From contig JAWNGF010000008.1 of NCBI GenBank assembly GCA_037039685.1, positions 248,001 to 312,000 of the forward strand: a stretch of DNA of 64,000 nt, in the 5' to 3' direction. The stretch is from Ceratobasidium sp. AG-K. Taxonomy: Eukaryota > Basidiomycota > Agaricomycetes > Cantharellales > Ceratobasidiaceae. Positions 56,911-64,000 of the stretch are shown here, one piece after another. Under the pieces are notes generated by a model that was not told where the DNA came from, did no database searches, and worked only from the letters and a program-made list of their open reading frames with translations. The first letter of the stretch is position 1; the number at the start of each line of letters is the position of its first letter. The position numbers and the translations under genes are program-made.

Positions 56911-59900
56911 AGTGTGCAGAAGAGATTTAGGGCTTTAAGTGTGTAGAGCGAGTTGGAAAGTGAGCAAGTTTTGCAAGTTGTGTTGTAGTCCCGTCCCGCT
57001 CTTCCTTTAATACTCATCGTTTTGTAGTTTGACGGTGTTGGGGCATCTGGGAAATCCTTCAAGAACTTCCTCATTATTACCTTGAGGTGACCGAAATCCT
57101 CTGCCCGTTGTTCTGTGTCTTCTTTTTCATCATAACCCTTCCATCTAACCCTGTAGAACAGCCCGTCCTTTGTTTCCTTCCAGTCCACGATTTTCTCCAC
57201 TTCGTATTCTTCCTCTCCTTCCTTTGTTGTGATCGGCAGTGGTTGGGGTTGGTTTCTGTGGAAGTTTTCGTCTTTTTTGTATGGACTAAGAAGATCGCTG
57301 TGGAACACAGGGTGTATTCTCATGGTTTTTGGAAGCTCCAATTCGTAGGCGTGACTTGATATGATTTTTTTGATCTTGAAAGGACCGTATTTCCTGTTGT
57401 CAAGTTTCTTGTTGGGACAGTTTGTCTTTATGTTTTGTCCGTAAAGCCAGACAAGGTTGTCCTCTTTGTGTTTTGGTTGGTGTTCGACTGTGTCCTTTCT
57501 CCTGTGCCATTCCATTGCTGCTTTTGCTTCGTCCCATACTTCCTGCCAGTTGTTCGCTTTCTTATTTGCTTCAGGAATCGTGGTAACTTCTCTCAAGACG
57601 TTCCATAGCAGTTCTCTGCCGTTGACAATCTCGAATGGGGTTTTTCCTGTGATCCCGTGTCGTTGGTTGTTGTAGCAGAATTCTGCGATAGGAAGCAGTT
57701 CGGACCAGTTGTCTTGCCTGTAGTTAACAAATGTGTGAAGCCATGCTTCTATCCACTGGTTTATTTGTTCCATTATTCCGTCTGTTTGTGGATGATATGC
57801 CGTGCTGAACGTCGGTGTTGTTCCAATTTTTTGGAAGAGAGCCTTCAGGAACCTGCTGTTGAAAGTTGTTCCTCTGTCCGAAACTGTACTTTGTGGGAAG
57901 CCGTGTAATCTCCAAACGTTCTTCAGGAAAAGATCGGCAAGTTGATCTGCCGTTGTTGATTCTTTGCAGGCTATGAAGTGTGCCATGCGGGAGAACCGGT
58001 CTACTACCACTAGAATGCTGTCATTTCCTTGTGATTTTGGGAGTTTTACAATGAAATCGTATGCAATATCCTCCCATGGACTGTTCGGGATTTCAAGTGC
58101 CTTCAGTGGTAGTTGGCTTTTTGTTCCTTTCGCCCTTTGGCACTGCTCACAAGAGTCAACGTATTTGTTTACCGTTGCCTTAAGTCCAGGCCAGTAGTAT
58201 TTTCTTGAGATTAGCTCCAGCATTCGGGCTTGACCCTGGTGTCCTGCCATTGGTGCATCGTGGTGTAATCTGAGGATTTTTAGCCTAGTATCCTTGTCTT
58301 CTGGCACGTAGATTCTCCCATCTATCCAGAGCAGGTCTTCCTCGAAGTTGTAGTTCCTGATTCCTTGTTGCACAGATTTGGGTAGGGTCTCCTTGTCTTT
58401 GCACAATTCTATGATCTTCCTGATGCTCTTGTCTTTGGTTTGTGCTTCCCTAATGTCCGCAATGATGTCTGACTTGACTTCTCCGGCGAATCCTCTGAAC
58501 TGTTCCTCCTTGATCATGATTTGCTCTGCTGTTGGTATTTCGCTATGATCCGCTCTTCTGGACAGTAGGTCTGGCTTTGTTGACATGTTCCCCGGACGGT
58601 AAACTATTTCAAAGTTGTAGGAAGCCAGGATTTGATGCCATCGAGCGTGACGTCGGTTAAAAGTAGTTGCCTTCTTCCAGTATTGGAGGCTTCGGTGATC
58701 GGTGTAGATTGTTATTGGTTCTCTTGTTCCTTCTAGATGTAATTGCCAGTGTTTTAGTGATTCCACCATTGCCATCAATTCCTTGTCGTGAACATCGTAG
58801 TTCATTTGTGCAGCGTTAAAGGATTTTGATAGGAAAGCAATGGGATGTAAGTAACCGTCGTCTTGTTTTTGAGAGAGTATTGATCCCATAGCCACGCCGC
58901 TTGCGTCGGTTTCCAATATGTAAGGTTTTGTTGGGTCTGGATGTCGCAGCAGTGGTTCCTTGCATATTTCCTTTTTCAGGTTATCAAAAGCCTCCTGTTG
59001 TTCTGCTTCCCATTTCCATTTCTGGTCCTTCCTTGTTAGAACGGTTAAGGGTTTTGCCAGGCCGCTAAAGTTTGGTACGAATCGCCTGTAAAAGTTTGCA
59101 AACCCTAGGAAGGCTTGGACCTGTTTGACTGTCCTTGGCTCCTTCCATTCCTTGATTGCTTTGACCTTTTCCTCTTGCATTGATATCCCTTCCTCGCTGA
59201 TGTTTATTCCTGTGTAGACAAGTTTCTTGACGAAAAATTCGCATTTTGGGAGTTTTGCAAAGAGGTTGTTGTCCAACAGGATTTTGAGTACCTTTTGAAC
59301 ATCCTCCACATGCTGGCTTTGGTCTTTTGAGAAAATTAATATGTCATCAATGTAAACAATGACACAGATGTCAATCAGGTCGTGGAAAATATGATTCATA
59401 TATTGTTGGAATGTTGCCGGCGCGTTTTTCAATCCGAAGGGCATGACAATATATTTGAATAGGCCTTCCTTGGTTTGAAATGCTGTTTTCCATTTGTCTC
59501 CTTCTTTAACTTGGATGTTGTTGAACCCCATACGCAAGTCTATTTTAGAAAAGATTTTTGCGTCCTTGATCTTGTCAAGGAGATCTTCCATTAGTGGCAT
59601 AGGGAAGCGGTCGTCTTTTGTTATTTCGTTGATCGGGCCAAAGTGTTGAACCAACCTGAGCTCTGGGGGTTTTTCCAGGTCCTTTGGGTCTTGTCCCTTT
59701 TTGACAAAAAAGGTTGCTGCAGCTACTGGTGACTTGCTTGGTCGGATTTTGCCTGCCGCTAGTTCCTCATCTAGGTACTTTCTGAGAGCTATGGATTCTG
59801 CGGGTGAGAGTGGGATTGGCCTAGCCGGTTTAGGAAGTTCTGCTCCTTCCACCAGATTGATGCAACAGTCGTATGGACGATGGTCCGGTATCCGTTTAAA

Positions 59901-60389
59901 TTTTTCCTCGCTAAAGACTTCTGCATAATCTTTGAATTCTTCGGGTATGTCTTTGATTTCTGCGGCTTTTCCAAGGATGTTGTCTGGTTGCCAGGAAATT
60001 TCTTTTGATAGCCAATCGATTATTGGATTGGCTTCCTCTAGCCATTCTAACCCCAGAATCAAGTGTGTATCCCCAGTAGGCATGGCAAAGAAGTTTTGCT
60101 TGAAGTTTTTCCCATGTAACTCAAATTCCAGATTTGCTTTGAATCGGATTTGATGTGACAGTTCCTTCCCTTGGATTCCAATAATTTTTCTAGGTGTTGG
60201 CAGTTCAAGTAGAGCCACATTGTTTCTTTGCGCCCAAGTGATGTTGATGAAGTTCCTTGATGCTCCTGAGTTGATGAGGGTAGCGATGGGTTCTGTGATT
60301 CCAGTAATATTTGTGTAGACAATTGTTGATTTGCTGGTAGCTCTAAGGTACATTGTTTCCATTACTGGTTTGTTGGTCTCTCCACACAC
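56523..60389 (-). CDS. Pol polyprotein of element B with chromodomain
   Basis: Long minus-strand frame; the first ATG lies about 27 bases in, and expression is more likely by -1 frameshift from gag. Protease: TLINSGASRNFINITW, with Asn where the catalytic Asp is expected. RT: FSKIDLRMGFNNIQVKEGDK, MPFGLKNAPATFQQYMNHIF and YIDDILIFSKDQ. RNase H: YILETDASGVAMGSILSQKQ and TDHRSLQYWKK. Integrase: zinc finger HHDAPMAGHQG with CEQCQRAKG, then VVVDRFSRMAHF, TVSDRGTTFNSRF and YHPQTDGIMEQINQ for the acidic residues. Chromodomain near 57250-57050: YEVEKIVDWKETKDGLFYRV and RWKGYDEKED. The tail beyond about 57050 to the stop (56523) overlaps ORF3 and may be noise. Confidence 0.85.
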   Translation of the reverse strand: MCGETNKPVMETMYLRATSKSTIVYTNITGITEPIATLINSGASRNFINITWAQRNNVALLELPTPRKIIGIQGKELSHQIRFKANLEFELHGKNFKQNFFAMPTGDTHLILGLEWLEEANPIIDWLSKEISWQPDNILGKAAEIKDIPEEFKDYAEVFSEEKFKRIPDHRPYDCCINLVEGAELPKPARPIPLSPAESIALRKYLDEELAAGKIRPSKSPVAAATFFVKKGQDPKDLEKPPELRLVQHFGPINEITKDDRFPMPLMEDLLDKIKDAKIFSKIDLRMGFNNIQVKEGDKWKTAFQTKEGLFKYIVMPFGLKNAPATFQQYMNHIFHDLIDICVIVYIDDILIFSKDQSQHVEDVQKVLKILLDNNLFAKLPKCEFFVKKLVYTGINISEEGISMQEEKVKAIKEWKEPRTVKQVQAFLGFANFYRRFVPNFSGLAKPLTVLTRKDQKWKWEAEQQEAFDNLKKEICKEPLLRHPDPTKPYILETDASGVAMGSILSQKQDDGYLHPIAFLSKSFNAAQMNYDVHDKELMAMVESLKHWQLHLEGTREPITIYTDHRSLQYWKKATTFNRRHARWHQILASYNFEIVYRPGNMSTKPDLLSRRADHSEIPTAEQIMIKEEQFRGFAGEVKSDIIADIREAQTKDKSIRKIIELCKDKETLPKSVQQGIRNYNFEEDLLWIDGRIYVPEDKDTRLKILRLHHDAPMAGHQGQARMLELISRKYYWPGLKATVNKYVDSCEQCQRAKGTKSQLPLKALEIPNSPWEDIAYDFIVKLPKSQGNDSILVVVDRFSRMAHFIACKESTTADQLADLFLKNVWRLHGFPQSTVSDRGTTFNSRFLKALFQKIGTTPTFSTAYHPQTDGIMEQINQWIEAWLHTFVNYRQDNWSELLPIAEFCYNNQRHGITGKTPFEIVNGRELLWNVLREVTTIPEANKKANNWQEVWDEAKAAMEWHRRKDTVEHQPKHKEDNLVWLYGQNIKTNCPNKKLDNRKYGPFKIKKIISSHAYELELPKTMRIHPVFHSDLLSPYKKDENFHRNQPQPLPITTKEGEEEYEVEKIVDWKETKDGLFYRVRWKGYDEKEDTEQRAEDFGHLKVIMRKFLKDFPDAPTPSNYKTMSIKGRAGRDYNTTCKTCSLSNSLYTLKALNLFCTLCPLSPVPPLPTTLFAFLTVQASRQPASLTRERPSTSSKGPSRAQGSSNSVPPTTSCTPTWENSNGLAKNGQHACSSSERTSTYAKDARPSRCPKLCCYPCTSSGWSNGDKKEPTAANGFQDTMAALPL

Positions 60390-60416
60390 AGTTAGATGGA
60401 GACCTCGCCTTTTCCC
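60375..60416 (-). promoter_or_regulatory. Predicted -1 ribosomal frameshift site between gag and pol of element B
   Basis: On the minus strand gag reads through the heptamer G GGA AAA (plus-strand 60410-60416). Five bases later a GGTCTC/GAGACC stem (60399-60404 with 60375-60380) can form. The gag stop TAA is at 60392-60394 inside the loop. After a one-base backward shift at the heptamer the frame is open into pol. Heptamer, spacer and stem fit the classical design; pairing strength was judged by eye. Confidence 0.6.
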
Positions 60417-62389
60417 GACTCGGATTCCTCCTCTATTTTTCCTTCCCTTCCTTTGAGGTTAGGTTCCTCCTTTTTCCATTCCTTCTCCGGGCATTTGGCA
60501 AGCATATGTTTGTCTGATCCGCATTTCAGGCAGCGTTTCAAGGAAATCCTAGCCTTGTAAATCTCGTCTGGAAGTCTTTTTGTAGAGCTAGAGGATGCTG
60601 TTACTGTCTTATTTCCTGTCGTGTTCTTGATTGCTTGCAGTTTCTGATCAATAGAGATTGCGATTGATATCCATCGGTCAAGGGATAGTTCTTGTTCTGT
60701 TCCATCTTCGTTGATCAGGGTTAGTTCGAAATGAGCCAGTTCGGTTTTGACCTCAGGCTTCAACCCTTCCTTGAATTGGTTGATCAGAGCTTCCTGTCCC
60801 CAGTTTACATCTACCAGAAGGTATCGGAATTCCGAAGCATAGTTTGCTACCGAGTTGGTCTGTTTGCATTTTCGGATGTCCGATTTGGCTTTAGCTTTTT
60901 TGTTAGGGTTGCTGAACTGTTCCATGAAGTGTGCTTTGAAACTCTCCCATGAGGCAAGATTTTGGTTATTTCCTCCTTGGTTAAGCAATCATAAGAGTAC
61001 TTGTGCCCAGTGGGTGGCAGCTTTGTTCTCGGATTTGAAGTTTGCTAGGGCTTCGCGGATCCTTTCTTTGTCGGAAGTGTATTGATCGCCTAGACGTACA
61101 AAGTAACTCTCCATTTGCGTAATGAACATTTCAGCGCCTTCTCCTTTCTTTCCGTTGAAGGCTTCCGGATGAGTAACCTTGGGACGACGCGGTCCACTAC
61201 CGACATTTGGGTTCTTGATTAGTCATTGGATTCTTAGTTCTAATTCATCAATCCTGGTAGATTCCGCGTCTGGATGTGGTGGAGAATTTGATCGCCTAGA
61301 CAGGATCCCGTGCAGGGATGCTTTGTCCATTTCTTCTTGCATATTGTTAATGGTTTCCTGAACTTCAGTGATTTTGGTCGTGAAGGAAGTTCCTTCCTGT
61401 CGTAAGGTTTCTAGTCCTTGTGTTACTGCCTCATTCCATTCGAGTTGCCTTTGTCTGGTAGTGATGAGTTCTTTGCGCACATTGTCCACAAGTCCTTGAG
61501 TGTTGGTAACCTCATTTCGAAGGCGGGTTACGTCTTGACCAACTAGAAAAGAATTATGTTCGCCATTTCTAGCCGCGTTCAGAATGTCCGTCAAGGTGCC
61601 TTGTAGGGTGTTGATGGAGTTGTTAAAGATTTGCTGGTTGTTTGCCAGGACTTGTGTGGCTTGTTCTAGGCCGCCAAGCCTTCGATCGATAGTGACTCTC
61701 ATCCCGTCTATGACCCTAATGACAGCGTTGTGTCTTCCTTCTAGAAGATCGTTCAGATCGTCTAGATTACTGATTATGGTCCTCCTGCTGGAGCTGGAAC
61801 TTGAACTTGAGCTTCCTGGATCACTGGTGTTTTGTTGTACCCAAGCCGATTGTTCGGAGTAACCCTGTGGAACATATGGTGGTGCTGGAATTGCTGGTGT
61901 GACTGGCTGGGAAGCCATTGGAATTGGTCCTGCGTTGGTGATGGTTCCTCCAATTTGAGGGACTGTAGGAACATTGGGAATGTGTGGTGTAGGAGGAGGT
62001 CTAATGGGGGCAAGCGACACACCCCCATGAGCTTCAGGTTGGGGAGAAAAGAATTGTCTCCTAGGCCCTAGTGGCCACAAGGGACGCGATGGCCCTGGAC
62101 TTCCGGTCAAAATACAAATTACAGCTGGAGTGGGGTCATTTGTAAGATCTCCTGGTTCTCTATTTGTGATAGTGGGTTGTTCTTCTTGTACCGTTGTCAT
62201 ATTGGCAATGCCGAAAGCTCCCGGCATTGATGTTTGACTTTGAGGGCATGATTGGGTAGGTCCTCCCGCTTGAGCTTGGGTGATATCTTGTTTGTTTAGT
62301 GATCCTGTGGGCCTTGCGGCTCGACTGGGTCCTCTTCTTGTTGATAAAGTGGATGAGGGACGTGATCCTGCGTCTTCTTGAATAGACAT
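60392..62389 (-). pseudogene. Gag of element B with two in-frame TGA codons
   Basis: Start MSIQEDAGSRPSSTLSTRRG at 62389. Pro/Gln/Thr-rich N terminus, a coiled region (TQVLANNQQIFNNSINTLQG), then TGA at 61223-61225. The same frame continues (NPNVGSGPRRPKVTHPEAFN, EMFITQMESYFVRLGDQYTS) to a second TGA at 60989-60991 before LLNQGGNNQNLASWESFKAH. The end has the zinc knuckle CLKCGSDKHMLAKC and a Lys/Glu tail up to the TAA at 60392. Both TGA codons sit where CGA (Arg) would be one CpG transition away. Without them this is one gag of about 665 residues. Confidence 0.75.
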
Positions 62390-62418
62390 GTTTGTATGTT
62401 ATTAAGCTTGTTTTGTAA

Positions 62419-62884
62419 TGTCGTAAGCTTCTTCTTGGTGGCTATGAGACAAGCCGCAATGGAGAGTGGACGGCACTAAGACCTAAGTAACCTCTTGAAC
62501 CGCAACACACTTAAGTGTCTGTAGGCTCTTGAGGGTAGGGGTGGTTCAAAGTGTCACTCAAATGGGATGTTTGACGAGACAAAACAAGCTGGGGTTACCA
62601 GGCTTGTTGGTCCTCTATATATATTCAACAAGTGGCCAAGTCATACAAGGCACAGCCACACGAGTCATACAAAGCAGCCAGTCAGGAGTGTCCGTGTGAG
62701 TCATGCTGTATGAACCGACATGACTTGTACAAAGCACAGCCGTGTTACACAGTGTAACACATAACCACAAGAAGGTGGCAACGCGGCGGGAAAAACAAGG
62801 GGAGAGACAAGCAAAGAACAAACACAAACAATAAGAGAGGATGAGATGTAGGCGAGTCCGATGGTGAGAGCATGGCTCACGACA
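62419..62884 (-). repeat. LTR of element B (5' LTR in element orientation)
   Basis: 466 bp, same ends as 55665-56130, and followed by the CTTTG duplication. Inside the element the next bases (minus strand TTACAAAACAAGCTTAATAA) would be the primer-binding region. I do not recognise a tRNA match there. Confidence 0.92.
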
Positions 62885-64000
62885 CTTTGGGGGGGGTAGA
62901 GAACCAAGTTCTCCTCAAACCAGACATTTTTGTTTCAGCTATTACCCCTGACCAGGAGATTAACAATCTAATCAGAGAAGCAATCCTCAAAGATCCCAGA
63001 TTAGAAGAAGCACACAATAAGCTGAGAAACGGAGAAAAAGTCAAAGATTGGGAATACAGAGAAGGACTCCTAATGTTCAAAGGAAGGATCTTTGTCCCCA
63101 AGGATGAAACCGTCAGAAACCTGATATTGGAATTGCGCCATGACAATATTACAGCTGGGCATCCTGGACAAGCAAGAACATTGGAATTAGTCTCAAGAAC
63201 TTACTACTGGCCAACCATGAAGAAATTCATCAACTCTTACGTGTCACACTGCAAAACATGCATTCAAGTTAAACCATCAAACCAACTCCCCACAGGACTA
63301 CTGCGTCCTTTACACATTCCTGAGAGACCTTGGGAAGAGATCTCCTACAACATGATTGTAGGGCTCCCAGACTCAGAAGGATATGACGCAATCTTAACAG
63401 TGGTAGATTGTTTCTCCAAGATGGCACATTATCTCCCTTGCAAATCAATGGCTACAGCAGTAGACATAGCCAATATCTTTGTCGCAAACATTTGGAAACT
63501 TCATGGCACCCCAAAAGCAACAGTCTTGGATAGAGGATCCACCTTCAACTCAAAGTTCATTAAGCATCTCTACAAACGGTTGGATGTAAAACCCACCTTC
63601 AGCACAGCCTATCATCCAAGGACAGATGGACAGTCAGAACGGGCAAACCAAGTTGTTGAAATCTTTATTAGGGCTTTTGTCAACCATAGGCAAAACAACT
63701 GGGTAGCCCTACTCCCTATGGCAGAGTTTGCTTACAACAATGGAATCCAAGCATCCACTGGCAAAACCCCTTTCCAGATCTGTCAAGGTTTCAACCCTAG
63801 AATGAACATTGGAGAAGAATCAGACTATACTGTCCCTGAAGCTGATGCCCACGCGGAATTCCTGTTGGAAGGATACAATGAAGTCAAAGCCGCTCTCATC
63901 CTAGCAAACCAATCCTACAAACACTACTTTGATAAAAGAGCCAAAGAACCAGAAGAGATAAACCCTGGAGATAAAGTCTGGCTTAATCATCAAAACATAT
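62885..64000 (+). pseudogene. Pol of element A, 3' part: integrase (continues past window)
   Basis: Resumes the element A frame as GGVENQVLLKPDIF. Integrase zinc finger RHDNITAGHPGQ with CKTCIQVK; core TVVDCFSKMAHYLPCK, TVLDRGSTFNSKF and YHPRTDGQSERANQ with the three acidic residues present. Then LLPMAEFAYNNGIQASTGKT and DKRAKEPEEINPGDKVWLN at the window edge. No stop occurs in this part. The C-terminal domain and 3' LTR lie outside. Confidence 0.8.

Larger units (their letters stand above)
55665..62884 (-). mobile_element. Ty3/gypsy chromovirus B, complete, nested in element A (7,220 bp)
   Basis: Two 466-bp LTRs, a polypurine tract next to the left LTR, gag, pol (protease, RT, RNase H, integrase, chromodomain) and an extra 3' reading frame, all on the minus strand. 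The flanking 5-bp duplication is CTTTG (55660-55664 and 62885-62889). The LTRs differ at only about six positions, so insertion is recent. Two gag stops and a changed protease active-site residue indicate that this copy cannot be active without help. Confidence 0.92.
50653..64000 (+). mobile_element. Ty3/gypsy retrotransposon A (interrupted; right end outside window)
   Basis: Order: putative LTR, leader with a coiled-coil frame, gag, then protease-RT-RNase H up to 55664, element B inserted, then integrase from 62885 to the window edge. With B and one CTTTG copy left out, the host frame continues (NLEPL|GGVENQ). An in-frame TGA in pol and an odd protease motif suggest A was inactive, or became so. 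Confidence 0.8.

Noticed and set aside
56523..57050. C-terminal tail of the element B pol frame as a real domain
   Set aside because: It has low-complexity Ser/Pro/Thr text and overlaps ORF3, whose frame looks more protein-like; probably just an absence of stops.

Overview
The window looks like nuclear DNA of an agaricomycete (basidiomycete) fungus. Genes have many short GT-AG introns (about 45-70 bp). The gene content (LaeA-like methyltransferase, AA12 quinoprotein, expanded caspase-domain family, Tnp2 CACTA and pogo transposons, Ty3 chromoviruses) is what I associate with Rhizoctonia/Ceratobasidiaceae. The genus is recognition from memory, not proof.

Layout. 1-11 kb holds ordinary genes: a SAM methyltransferase (+), a secreted PQQ-dependent sugar dehydrogenase (-), TFIIIB subunit Bdp1 (-) and a broken cytochrome P450 (-). 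11.2-19.3 kb is a DJ-1/PfpI gene split by a complete 7.4 kb CACTA-type element (CACTG ends, 3-bp target duplication). The element carries two divergent genes: a Tnp2 transposase and a repetitive mini-exon gene. 20.6-22.5 kb is an apparently intact aldehyde dehydrogenase (-). 23.5-38.9 kb is a tandem cluster of caspase-domain genes (copies A, B, E, C, D). Copy E is split by a 3.6 kb pogo-like element, and copy C is an out-of-frame chimera of the two subtypes. 39.4-42.7 kb holds an Lsb5-type VHS-GAT protein (+) and a secreted GH53 galactanase (-). 43.8-46 kb is an unidentified gene whose last exon is split by a 544-bp TA-flanked foldback element. 46.6-49 kb is an unidentified, probably membrane-associated protein gene. 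From about 50.6 kb to the end is a Ty3/gypsy element (A, +) with a second Ty3 chromovirus (B, -, 7,220 bp) nested in its pol gene, flanked by a CTTTG duplication and with nearly identical LTRs.

Main themes. (1) In all four readable caspase copies the catalytic Asp-Cys motif is assembled from a 12-nt microexon followed by a 25-nt microexon. (2) Three gene or pseudogene bodies are split by DNA transposons with exact target duplications, and the host frame lines up across each deleted insert where it can be tested. (3) Several inactivating changes in the two retroelements fit CpG-to-TpG/CpA transitions. Exon boundaries were read by eye from splice signals and family recognition. Where total coding length was summed (Bdp1, AA12, GH53, Lsb5, methyltransferase) it is an exact multiple of three.
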